64,000 nt of DNA from Dioscorea cayenensis subsp. rotundata (lineage: Eukaryota; Streptophyta; Magnoliopsida; Dioscoreales; Dioscoreaceae): NCBI RefSeq assembly GCF_009730915.1, contig NC_052489.1, positions 30,931,916 through 30,995,915 of the forward strand, written 5' to 3'. This document shows, in pieces, positions 44,444 through 55,976 of this stretch; position 1 is the stretch's first letter; every line of letters begins with the position of its first letter. The notes beneath the pieces are model-generated. The model was not told the origin of the DNA, searched no databases, and saw only the letters and a program-made list of their open reading frames with translations. The translations under genes were made by a program, and so were the position numbers.

Positions 44444-45856
44444 TCCTATAATTTTTTGTATTTCTTTTTAAGAATTCATACGGGATACGTGCCTTGTGGG
44501 TCATCAAGTTCGGGCAATCAAATTTCTCATAATAGAAGAGCATGAGTTAAATACCTACTTTTGCAAGGTATGTAAGCAACTTTCTTAATTAATTTATATA
44601 TAAACCATTCATTAATGTGAAAATTAAAACATGTAATTAAGGTATGGTTTTATTTATTTAGTTATTATTAAAGGGTAAAATTGAGAATAATCATAACTTT
44701 GTATGGAAAGTTTATTCATACCAAATAAATGAATTCATTTTACATGTATTTCAATTACAATATTCAAGGTGCCTACCAAACATAGTATCATTACTTTACA
44801 GGGAAAGTAAATATAGGGAAAAATTTTGCAATGAAATACTTTACATGGAAAATATTTCCTTACAAAATACCAAACGGGTCCTAATAAGCATTGAACTTTC
44901 AACATTTAAAAGTCTGCATCCTATTCTTTTTCAAGCTTTTTTGCACTGCAAACCTTTTAGCCCTCCGGGGTTTTTTGAGCTCATCATAAACCCCTTGACT
45001 ATGGCATCTCACTAGAACTGCATAGTTTCTATTTTCCCTTTTATTCACTATATGTTCTTGATTTTGGAATGTGATCTTTTATGCAGCTCTAATTACTGTC
45101 AGAGGGATTAATTTTGGAATGTTTTCATATTAATTATTTCAAAGGTCGGTGATGCATAGAAATTCACGACTTCAAAAGATCGATCTAATAAAGTAGGATT
45201 AGCTTTCACATATATACATATAGATTCTTCCTCAATTAGATCATGTTGGGAGTAAACCATATTTGCAATAATTGAACTTTGCTCTTCAAAACTGGTTATG
45301 ATTTTTTTTTAAACTAATTTTTATACTCAAAATACCTTCTCTGTGGCTTCTTATTATCATACCATTTCTTTTTTAAGTTTGTTTTTGATCTATCATTTTT
45401 TTTCTACTTAGTTCTTTTTTTCATCTTCTAGACTCTCTTTCTTGATGTTCTTATTTTTTACTTTTGAGTTTTAATAAAATCGACAAACCACATTAACATC
45501 ATAGATGAGAAGTTCATATCTCAATTTATTTGTACTATTAGTTTGTGTGAGTTGATGTTAGAACACATCACCTCAATAAAAATATAGACACCTTCATTGG
45601 GTTAATTTCTTTTTTAGTTCTTCTCAAAATTATACCCATTTTTTTGGTTATAGTTTATAATTCATTCTTCTCCCTCTTCTATTTGTTATGGCTAAATATT
45701 TTTATTTTATTTGTTTTCAATAATATTTTTCTTATTGCAGTTATGTGTTTTTTCTACCTAAAATGTTTAAAACTAAATATGTAAATTCTTATATAATATA
45801 TCTTTAAATACATTTTTTTTTTTTTTTACAAAATAAACAAATTATTCATCATTAAA
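44444..45856. other. DNA between the two solo LTRs, no gene recognised
   Basis: AT-rich. The part near 44640-44885 ends with CCAAACGGGTCC, which resembles the terminus of some plant MITEs, but I could not locate the other end. The rest shows only low-complexity T-rich text. Confidence 0.35.
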
Positions 45857-47270
45857 TGTTAAGTCTGACGACATGGATTGTCATTATATAACAAGCCAAG
45901 AGGTGACATGGCAAAAAAAGATGACTTGGCAATGATGTCTTGGCAAAAGGTTGGGATGACTAGGATGATGATGTGGCAAAATCTTGGTGTCATAACATGT
46001 GAAGATACAAGGGCTAGAAGATCATGATGGAGACTTTGTTTAGAAGAAATTCATGTGATAATCAACTATTTTTGGAAAATGCTTCAAGTTAAAAGGATCT
46101 TTTCAAGAAGAGTAAGTTTTTATCTTAGGTATGTTTATTTATCTTTGGTAGGATCCAGGATGATAAACCATATCTTTGATAGAACTCCTTTTTGGAAAGA
46201 TCTATCTTAAAGAAAGAGAGGAATATAAGATCGTTAAGATTGCATGGAGCTTAGTTTGGTGTGAAACTATTTGAAGACACAAACTAAAATAGGACAAACT
46301 TAGTTTGGTGTGAAGCTATTTGAAGACACAAACTAAGTTGAGCTAGGACAAGCCAATGAGATTATCAAGACCATATTTAGCAACACAATTTAATGGACAA
46401 TCCAAGAGCTAATTATGAGCGGAGCTATTAAAGAAGACTAATCAAATATGGAGATTGATTGAATGATTACTTGAGATATGATTAGAGATTTGAAGATCCA
46501 AGTATGGATGATAGGAGATCATGCTTGAAGATATTGAAGGCAAACTTTGGATGAGATGAGATCAAGTTTAGTAACAATATTTATATCAGTCAAACGAAGA
46601 TCATTTGGGAAGACCAAATTTGGACCAAGTTTGGAAAAGAAGATCGGAAGATCTTTGGTGACCATCTTGGGTGAGATGGTTGCGTGTGCCTTGGTAGGCG
46701 TGACCCTCGGGAGAGGGACCTACTAAAGTGACGTGAAAAAGGAAGCAGCTGCAGGAAGAAGCAGCTACGAGGCGGACTAAAAGAACCGAGAAGGTTGAAG
46801 GTCTCGGATTCGGGTGCAACTGGCTAGAACTCAGTCATATTCAGTAAGGTGGGTCGTGTTGCAACTAGATGTTGCAACATCTAACTTTGGAAGGTGTCTA
46901 CGGAGAATTCTAAAAGAGAAGGTTTATTTGGATGTCGGTGCGTTTATATAAGATATCCTGCTTGAAGATTTAGGATGTGCCACGAGTGAGAGACCCTTGG
47001 ATGAGAGTTGAGGTGAGTGGGCATCGGGCAATCTTAAGAGAGTATTCTTTGTCTTGAGAGAGTAAGGGAGAGTCGTACTATTTATTCTATCACCTCTTTT
47101 AGTGGATTGTTTCTCTAAGCTTGGCCCCCAGATGTAGGTAAGGTTGTGCCGAACTGGGTTACCAACTTGTGTATCTTCTTTCTCTTGTTTGATTATGTGT
47201 GTGTGTGTGTCCCATATTCTAGTGAGTTTTTGAGTGACTCTCCTTATCACACTGCCCACCGGAACCATCA
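45857..47270. mobile_element. Solo LTR, copy B
   Basis: A 1,414-base relative of the LTR at 43006-44438, in the same direction. It starts TGTTAAG and ends CCATCA, the expected TG...CA. Flanks are ttaaa (45852-45856) and tgaaa (47271-47275), a plausible 5-base duplication with one change. The different flanks show that the two LTRs are separate insertions, not the two ends of one element. A short tandem duplication of the text near 46250-46330 is visible inside. Confidence 0.65.
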
Positions 47271-48150
47271 TGAAATAATAATGTGGGAGAAAATTCATCG
47301 TTAATAAGAACTGTGGGCTAACTAACAGTAACTACCTTATAGTGTGATTGAGAGGTTTTAAGTTCGAGCCTCTTAACTCGTGTTGCATTAGGTCCCCTGT
47401 GAAAGTTATGTGTGAGAAATATCTCTCGTCTTCCACTCCATGATTGCATAGTAAAAAGACTTATCCTTAAAAGGTCATTTAAGTAATTGTAATTGGTACA
47501 TCTCTATACCTATATGTTTTTTAATTTGGTGCTTATCACCTTTATTAAAAAAATTAAAAAAACAATAAATCATCCCCGATATCTCATTTCGACATAGAAA
47601 AATTGTAAGCCTTCCACAACTTTCTTTAATTATTTCCTGAGTTGGAACTTATGCACTGGGAATTTGGGAGAGGAGTCAAGCACAAGCCAATAAAAATAAA
47701 ATCATATATCTCCCACAGTATGATGGGAGAAGTTAAAAACATGGTGGCATGGACCACTAAAGGCCTCATTCAAATCAGAATTTGTATGTGTATATATAAC
47801 TATATATCACTTTCTGTCCGTCAAACAGAACATAGTCATAGTCATGATATTGTTGCTTGCTAGCCAAACCCTCATCTTTTTAACTATTTTTTTTTTCCAA
47901 TTTGAAAAATCATTCAATAAAAACAAGTAATTAATCAGTATTGATTAAAATTCCATGAAATAATATTAGTAGTTCGTTGTTCAGAATCATAGGTTAAAGA
48001 TTGGCAATAAATTAGCTTGCGTGAACTATTTTGATTTTGCATGCAGAGTACACATATGGTCTGTCAAGATGGTTCAATATATGAACCAGAGAGGGAACAA
48101 ACGTGATCTAAGATGTTCAATATACATTGAATCATGTGTATCTTAGTTCT
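47271..48150. other. Repeat-rich DNA before the assembly gap
   Basis: Contains a SINE-like segment near 47305-47480. This is followed by an A-rich tail (GCTTATCACCTTTATT, then A-rich text near 47520-47565) like those of the LINE copies. From 47590 to 48150 nothing recognisable is seen. Confidence 0.35.
47305..47480 (+). mobile_element. Possible tRNA-derived SINE
   Basis: The text AAGTTCGAGCC at 47360-47370 resembles a Pol III B box and is preceded at a suitable distance by TAGTGTGATTGAG, a loose A-box match. The arrangement is typical of plant SINE heads. No clear tail or target duplication was found. Confidence 0.3.
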
Positions 48151-49150
48151 NNNNNNNNNNNNNNNNNNNNNNNNNNNNNNNNNNNNNNNNNNNNNNNNNN
48201 NNNNNNNNNNNNNNNNNNNNNNNNNNNNNNNNNNNNNNNNNNNNNNNNNNNNNNNNNNNNNNNNNNNNNNNNNNNNNNNNNNNNNNNNNNNNNNNNNNNN
48301 NNNNNNNNNNNNNNNNNNNNNNNNNNNNNNNNNNNNNNNNNNNNNNNNNNNNNNNNNNNNNNNNNNNNNNNNNNNNNNNNNNNNNNNNNNNNNNNNNNNN
48401 NNNNNNNNNNNNNNNNNNNNNNNNNNNNNNNNNNNNNNNNNNNNNNNNNNNNNNNNNNNNNNNNNNNNNNNNNNNNNNNNNNNNNNNNNNNNNNNNNNNN
48501 NNNNNNNNNNNNNNNNNNNNNNNNNNNNNNNNNNNNNNNNNNNNNNNNNNNNNNNNNNNNNNNNNNNNNNNNNNNNNNNNNNNNNNNNNNNNNNNNNNNN
48601 NNNNNNNNNNNNNNNNNNNNNNNNNNNNNNNNNNNNNNNNNNNNNNNNNNNNNNNNNNNNNNNNNNNNNNNNNNNNNNNNNNNNNNNNNNNNNNNNNNNN
48701 NNNNNNNNNNNNNNNNNNNNNNNNNNNNNNNNNNNNNNNNNNNNNNNNNNNNNNNNNNNNNNNNNNNNNNNNNNNNNNNNNNNNNNNNNNNNNNNNNNNN
48801 NNNNNNNNNNNNNNNNNNNNNNNNNNNNNNNNNNNNNNNNNNNNNNNNNNNNNNNNNNNNNNNNNNNNNNNNNNNNNNNNNNNNNNNNNNNNNNNNNNNN
48901 NNNNNNNNNNNNNNNNNNNNNNNNNNNNNNNNNNNNNNNNNNNNNNNNNNNNNNNNNNNNNNNNNNNNNNNNNNNNNNNNNNNNNNNNNNNNNNNNNNNN
49001 NNNNNNNNNNNNNNNNNNNNNNNNNNNNNNNNNNNNNNNNNNNNNNNNNNNNNNNNNNNNNNNNNNNNNNNNNNNNNNNNNNNNNNNNNNNNNNNNNNNN
49101 NNNNNNNNNNNNNNNNNNNNNNNNNNNNNNNNNNNNNNNNNNNNNNNNNN
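48151..49150. other. Assembly gap of exactly 1,000 N
   Basis: The run of N has a round length and is probably a nominal gap size. It removes the 3' exons of the methyltransferase gene to its right. Open frames reported across it are artefacts. Confidence 0.99.
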
Positions 49151-49852
49151 ATCGAAGGAACCAGATTCAAAAATCACTCATATCTCTCACATCCATTTTA
49201 ATATCTTCTGATTAGTCGTAAAGAAAATGCCGAAAGAAATAAGAACTCATTTAGAAAATGCTTGACAAATGGAATGGTTAAAAAGAACTGCCCTGTCAGC
49301 AGAATATGAATAGGATACACTGGAGAGCTGGTTTGTCCTGGTATTTTGTTTGCATGGCTTCAATCACTACAGACGATATGTCAATATTAACAATGTCCTC
49401 ATAGCCATCATTTAACATGTCTTCTCCGAGTGCTGTTGATTTATTATCACCATTGACAAAGCACAAATGGAATATTTCAAGATACAAATGGAAAACAACA
49501 TGTAAAGATCATCAAAATAGCGGTATTAGACCCAGATGTTTGTAAAAATTATGTATCTAAAGGCATATACAATCACATGGAGGCGCTTATAAATTTCAAT
49601 GTCATAACTACTGTTTTACCAGGTAACTAGCTGCTAAACTTTGAAAGGCATTCTTAAATGAGACCAGAGGCAAAAATACCATCTAAATTTAATTTGGCCA
49701 TTTGTTAAAAAGTGCCTCTTTGATAGCCTGTTCTATTATAGGAATGAATTATGATCTACATCATCAAAATTCCAAGACATAGAACAGTCATAGTCTACAC
49801 TTAGACTATGCTGCCTGAATTTTTATTGGCACTCTAAAAGGCAAATCATGAA

Positions 49853-49886
<34 letters not shown>

Positions 49887-50565
49887 CACACCGAGACTCT
49901 AGCTGCACTAGATATCTCTTTAACTTATCTCACCATTTGTCATGACATGAATCCAATATGATAAATAGTGATCACAAAATGAACACCTTTTAGCTCATTG
50001 GTTTAACAAAGAAATGCATTCAAAATCAGCAGATTAGTTTTGTATCTTAAATCCCTATCTAGACAAACGATTCGAATTTCATAACTTATTGCTTAAGAAA
50101 ATGCTTCCAAACTCCTCTTTTTCTGGATTCACTCGCTGCCAAAAACTTCCAATGCCCTAAAACCAGAATCCCACTACATTCTCAATTCTCATTTCTCATT
50201 TAATCACACAAACGAGCAATTTATTCGCTCCCCTTCCAAAATCTAATCCATGAAAATCTAATCAGCATGCTAATCTAACTCCAGATCCGATAGGGTAACC
50301 AAGTGTTCATGCAAAAAAGCGAATGATTTCACATCAACTGATGTGATCGAAACCCTAGAAACAGAGAGATAAAAAAGAGCATTACCGGAGTTACCACAGC
50401 CAACGAGGAGGAGCCGGTGGTGGCGACGGAGATAGAGATCAAACAGCGGCGCGAGGGGAGCGGTACTTCTGGTACCACTCGAAGGGGACCTGGGTCCTGG
50501 CCATAGCGACGATCCCAGTAGGAAGCCTCCCCATATGCGTGCAACGTTGTTGATCCCTGCGTCAT
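49151..50565 (-). CDS. EEF1AKMT4-like class I methyltransferase, partial and frame-disrupted
   Basis: SAM-dependent methyltransferase of the METTL13/EEF1AKMT4-related group, probably modifying a lysine of a protein such as eEF1A; the plant target is unproven. Visible exons: 50386-50565, 49319-49432 and 49204 down into the gap at 49151. Seen: MTQGSTTLHAYGEASYWDRRYGQDPG, FEWYQKY, LLLVGCGNS (SAM motif I), EDMLNDGYEDIVNIDISSVVIEAMQ and YIKMDVRDMSDF, matching the family in order. Three single extra bases lie in homopolymer runs relative to the expected frame: one in the G run at 50484-50487, one in the G run at 50455-50458 and one in the A run at 49169-49173 (plus-strand letters). All sit close to the gap, so consensus error is the simplest reading; a recent pseudogene is the alternative. 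The remaining ~120 residues must lie in the gap. Confidence 0.8.
49205..49318 (-). other. Probable U12-type intron in the methyltransferase gene
   Basis: A 114-base intron with donor GTATCCTATT, one step from the minor-spliceosome consensus, a TTCTTTAC branch-like site about 14 bases from the acceptor, and an AAG acceptor without a pyrimidine tract. It is phase 1 and joins Leu-Gln to Tyr-Ile-Lys exactly as in the protein family. Confidence 0.5.
49854..49884. repeat. (AT)n microsatellite
   Basis: About fifteen AT units in the intron between the first two coding exons of the methyltransferase gene. Confidence 0.9.
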
Positions 50566-51563
50566 CGTTGTTCTCCGAGCTCCGTGGTGGCTATCAATGG
50601 CGTCCGAGCAGGGATGGGTGGGAAGTAGATGGAGCGGATCTCCTGGATGATCCGAATCGCATGCGGGTTTCGACCCGGATCCGAATCCGATATGAGGTTC
50701 TTGATTAACTCCGTTATTCGTGGCCGGGAGACCATTTCGAAAAGACCGTTTTGTCCTTAAAAGTGGTTATGGATCCGAGGGTGCATGTACGGTCCTGAGA
50801 CCGTACTATGATTTTCATGATATTATTGTAGCAATGCGTTATTCCTATTTTTGTAATTTGTCCATAATTTTTTAAAAATTATTAATTCATGAAATAAAGA
50901 TTTTAAAATTAAAAGGAAACAAATTATATTAGCATTATTTGTAAGGGAATATTAATTGTTTATCAAAGTGGAAATTTGCCAAAAAAAACCCCATAAATTT
51001 CTAATATTTCTAAAAACACCCCATTAATTTGGAAATCTCTAAAAATCCCTTCTTTTTAAATACAATGAATTTGAAACCCCAAGCATGTAATGGAATTAGT
51101 TTTGAATTTTTTTAGCGAAATTATCTCTTGCGAAGTTGTGGCACAGTGAGACATGGTTTGTAATGAGCATAGCTTTCTTCTATCGATAATTTTTCCTCTT
51201 TAAGAGAAGCGGTTTTTAATGGTTAGTCCCAGGATAACACCATTATTAGCATTTTGGTTTCCTTTTTCTCTCTCTACTCTCTGATTTTCTTTTTCAAAGT
51301 TAGTCGTTGCTCGGGCGTCTTACGTAGGATTGGACCGACTGCCTCGAAGAACTCCCCTCGACTCTTGACGTTTCGTTAGTTTGCGCTCCAGAGATAATGA
51401 GGTGAGGGTGGATGCCGATTGAAGATGTTGTCTGCGATTTTCTTTGTTTTGATATTCGATGGGTTTTCTTTACGGTTTTGATTTGTAAAAGTACTCTATT
51501 ATAAAGAGAAATTTTTTGGTTTTATTGTGTGATTATTATATGATCTTGTAGTTTGTAGGGAGA
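50566..51563. other. Methyltransferase promoter and leader-like DNA interrupted by the LTR fossil
   Basis: The left part (50566-50780) is the GC-richer leader and promoter of the methyltransferase gene. The stretch 51240-51563 looks like a plant leader and first intron on the plus strand (CT-rich start, GAGGTGAGGG donor-like text near 51399), but no coding exon follows on the far side of the LTR element. It could be a disrupted or non-coding transcript. Confidence 0.3.
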
Positions 51564-51654
51564 TTTTTCGGCTAGGGTTTTTGTTTGTTTTCATTTTGGT
51601 CTCATGTACACGATCCAAAAGCAATAATCTTTGTGTTGAAGGAGATTTTTCGAT
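51564..51654 (+). repeat. Left copy of a ~90-base duplication flanking the LTR fossil
   Basis: Begins TTTTTCGGCTAGGG and ends GGAGATTTTTCGAT. The same text, with several small differences, starts immediately after the element at 58649. Confidence 0.85.
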
Positions 51655-54355
51655 TGTCACACCCACCCTTCTCACAAGGGTAAATGTGGCGCTCATCGAT
51701 TTAAAAATTCCCTTTCTAAGCTGGGCCCGACAACCTGTTTTAAACAAAATCGAGTCTTCTGAAATCACAATTTACAATTTTTCACCAAGTACATGTTAAA
51801 TACATCCATCCTGATAAATATAATCACTCTAATTTGCTGAAGATGCAAGCGCTACTGAGATCCGCAAACACCAATGACGAGAAATAAAAGAAATGGGGAC
51901 CCACTGCGAGTCCTCGGACTGAACCACGACTCGTTCTAAACCCGATCCGAGGTAATCTAGGTTCACACTCCTAGCTGACTCAGGCACATTCGAGTTGGTC
52001 GGTGGTGGCTTAATAATTCCAAATACTTAAATATAGTGTATATAAAGTATATAAATACCAATTGCTTAAATAATTTTTCCAACTTTTTCAAAAATACTAG
52101 AATTTTTAGCAAAATACATTTTTAAAAGAACTTTTTGAAACATAAATTAAATCATAAATCAACGTCAAAATAACCGATAATATAAAACCATTCTCAAATC
52201 CATAGCACGAAAACTCTCCCGAGCTTAGCTGGCCGTCGCGACTAGGTTGGGAGGCATGAAAAGTCTTCATAACCTTGGCGTTGGCCCAGCGGTCCCGTGT
52301 GGTGACTCGGGATCCCGATCGTATCATCCGATCGAGGGCTCTCGCTCCCACTCGATCCGGACAAATCAGCACGCAGTCACACCTCACCTCTAAAGGTGGC
52401 CGTGGGAACCCCTCTACTGCGATGAGTCGGGCGCCCAGCCTAATCGCCATCCAAACCAACATGTAGATGCAGCAACAATCTGATCGTATAAATCATATCA
52501 CATGGTCCTTATCCAGGGACATTCACGATGACGATACATCATAATACCGATGAGAGTCCAAATACAAAAATACCGTTCCTATGCCGGGATGACAAACCCG
52601 ATCCCATCAAATATTGTCGTTAAAACATTTTAATACGCAAATGATTTCACAAATCATTCCAAATCAAACATATATAACCATCCAAAAATAAATTCATGAA
52701 CCGAATAATTAAATCACATATACATGTATTTTTATACTATTTATAAATACATATAATTATCTACGAATTGATGTATCGATACGATTGTCGGGAACATCAA
52801 CTGACAAATAAATATACATATACCTCAACATTATACGCCAATTAAACATGATAAAAAGAAATCTTAAACAATTATTTTTCAAAATACTAGCCATTAAATA
52901 ATCATTTCAAAAATAATAATAATTAATCAATTATTTAAAATAATAGCCACTACTAACTCACGCAGGTGTCCTTGGGTTCCTTGCTAGACACTGAACTCAC
53001 TCCCAAGGCTGAACAACACCCTATGAGAATAATATAATAAAAAATAAATACACATTTAAAGCTCGAAAATAAAATCTGATAAGCAAAAATAGACTCTATT
53101 GGGCACACTCACTCCAATCGGTTAAAAACCCGGCCTTTACGTAATCCATCCTGGATTTCGATTGCACTTAAACCAACTCGATTTAGGGATAATGACTGTG
53201 AATCGATCTGAGCCAACCCTTAATTCCAGCAGACCAAGCTTAATTGCACTGGATCAGACTCAATTTCACTGAACCATGCTTGAACCAACCCAATTCTTAT
53301 TCAAAAATCCATTGAGACCAACTTGGTTCGGGTCCAAAACCCATAACCCAAATCAACTGACCAAACCCAAAACTATCTCAACTTGGTTTGATCAAAGCTC
53401 CCAACTCAACCAAATCAATTCAATTCAATTCAATCAATTCAATTCAACTTGGTTTGATCCAACGAAATCAGACTTGGCTAGCTCAACTCATTTCAATCCA
53501 ACAATCATCATTAACACTTAATCATCATCAGTCATCAATTTAATTAACTAAACCAAATTTTAATCTCGAGTGCTACGATGTGCACTACCGGTAAAAGCTG
53601 AAAATCTCATCCTCCATTTTAAACAAAATTCGAGCTCAAATCTGAGATTTTCTGAAAAGCAATTTTCATACACTCATCATTACAATGACATCTCAAGTTT
53701 TTCTACTCAAATCCATCATATTTCTTCATCAAATCCACCAAATACACACACACATACATTCAGTATATAAATAAATAAATCGTCAAAATACTTACAAAAT
53801 AATCTTTAGGTCATTCTCACTCAGAATACGAAACTTAATCTCTTCCGATTTCTCTCCAAATCTCTCACCCTTTTTCTTTCTAACTCTCGGGTTCTTTAGT
53901 GAAAATGGTGGAGAAGAAGATGAACAACACTCAAGCTCTAGATTTTTCTCCAAATTTAACTTTCAGCCGAAATTTACATTTAGTCCCTCAAAACATAATT
54001 CCTTACAAAACAGTCCCTGAAAAAAACTCATGAATGGTCCCTGAATTACAACATAGTATTCTCAAAAGATCCTTTTAAATTATCCAATGGTCCTTGGATT
54101 ATAGTACAACATTTCAAAAAGATCCCTTCCATCTTACCTTTCGGGTCCTTGGATGCGGAAACATTTTATATCAATCCTTTTTCTATTACTCTTTAACCCA
54201 AAAATCTTTTTATAAACTTTTACACTTAGGTCCTTGTTATTTTCCACTTGGGGTTTCTCAACAAGATTACTCTGTAGAAAAAAATTCTATCACTGTAAGC
54301 GTAGTAATCTCAGAATATATTTTCAATAGGTATCAAAGAGGTTCGGGGATATTCT
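51655..54355. repeat. Left LTR of the fossil element
   Basis: Aligns end to end with 55977-58648. It contains Asn/Ser-rich shadow frames and stretches of CAATTCAATTCAA-type simple sequence near 53410-53450. Confidence 0.75.
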
Positions 54356-55976
54356 GATCCTTCACCAAGAAAATTTCAGTCCTCGAAATTTCCTTAGCAT
54401 CATCAATCGATATCAACTGAATTTCACTTCACTTGTTCCAAATCTGTTCTCTTGTTCCAGAATATACTCGATAGTAAATAATAATACTGTGAAAGGATGT
54501 CCAAGTATCTGCGATGATCAAGTGAACACGATTCCTTCTATACGATGTTATCACGGTATCTGACACTCTTCGATGTGTTACTCAGCTTCCTCACTTCCAG
54601 AAACTCATACTGATAAAAATAATCTTGTATTTTCCACAATCCAGAAGAAAAGCAACTTCTTATTCACAAGTAGGAATACATCATCTTTGGGAAATACACG
54701 GGTAGAATACAAACATCTCAAGCACACAAGCGATAGTACAAGCAGTTATTCTACTATTCACAAGTTCTCATACGTCTCTGAACCTCATCCTTGTCTACGG
54801 TTTTACTGCGGTTCGACCTTTCTCGGTTCAGTGCTTTCATCTGCTGCACGTAGTTAAGGGACTGCCGTAGGCGTCGTCATATGCTCGTTGCAAACTCCTC
54901 GGAAACTCCATGGCTCCTTCTTAATTACGGCGTATGACTCTCGTCTGGGTGAAAAGCGTTCCATGTAGATATTCCTCGATCTCAAGCAACTATAGAGCTA
55001 AAATCTACGGTATTCATGGTTACCAGCATGACGAGCTTGTGGGGACGTAAACATCGATCGTTGCTTGTTCTTGATTACCGGGTGCGATAATAGAACTAGA
55101 AGATCTTTGAAGCTGACAAGAGTAGAGCTAGAGGGTACTTAAGCAGCAGTATGGGTTTCCATCTCTTCTTCCCTCTTTCGTCCCTCCTCTCTCCTCCTCT
55201 GTTCCTCCACTTCTCTTCTACATTCTTCTTCCTCTCTTTCACCTGCTCTTCGGGAAATATCTCTCTACTCTTTCTCTATTATACCTTGGAGGAGGTCCTC
55301 GTCTCGGTCGTCTCAAGCGCCTTGGTTCCATTACTCAAAAATCGATTTAAGACACTAAAAATTCCACTGATGAAAAATGCAAAGTCCGATCTTCTCCTCT
55401 ATTTAAACACAACTAAACTACACTTAGAGGGCTGGCCATGAATTCAGTCCAAAAGTCAGGCAAATCAGAACTCGAATCGATGTCACATCATAACACACCT
55501 TTTTAAGAATCAACGGAAAGGTGATAAAGAAGGCCCTAGTTACTCACGGGCTAATCTCCATATTCTTAAGCAGGGTATGTCCAAAGTATCTTTCAGAATC
55601 AAGCTATGAATCAACTGTGTGCCGGTCGACAAAGAGAATGCCAAATACCCTTCTTTGGCAGACTTTAAGTTAACTTATTTTGGATAAAAACCAATTCAGA
55701 TAAATATCTCAACTCGTGATCCGATCACGGTCTTGTTTAGCTTCGATTCTACGCGCGAAATGTCAAAACCTACTACCAACCTTATTCCTAATATGCGACT
55801 TGGGGTTTTTAACAGGGATTGGAGACTCTTAATACTCTCTACGGGCCCTTAACTTTTGCATCAATCCCTACTAAACCTCTAAGTCTAGAGCATGACTTAT
55901 AAACTGAGGCTCGGATCACAACCCGTGATCTCTACCAACCGAGGGGATATCTCAACCTCCTGACGTGCGATAAAGA

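Noticed and set aside
44640-44885. MITE ending CCAAACGGGTCC
   Set aside because: Only one end could be seen; no inverted partner or target duplication was found.
43006-47270. One LTR retrotransposon with both LTRs and a short internal region
   Set aside because: The two LTRs have different flanking duplications (GTTAG on both sides of copy A), and no primer-binding site or polypurine tract adjoins the intervening DNA.
48064-49215. Long open frames on both strands across the gap
   Set aside because: They consist almost entirely of N translated as X.
52106-52466. Open frames on both strands inside the left LTR
   Set aside because: Similar but not conserved frames occur in the right LTR; the sequence is LTR, not a gene.
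55151-55441. 96-residue plus-strand frame in the internal part of the LTR fossil
   Set aside because: It is low-complexity Ser/Phe/Leu text with no gag-like feature.
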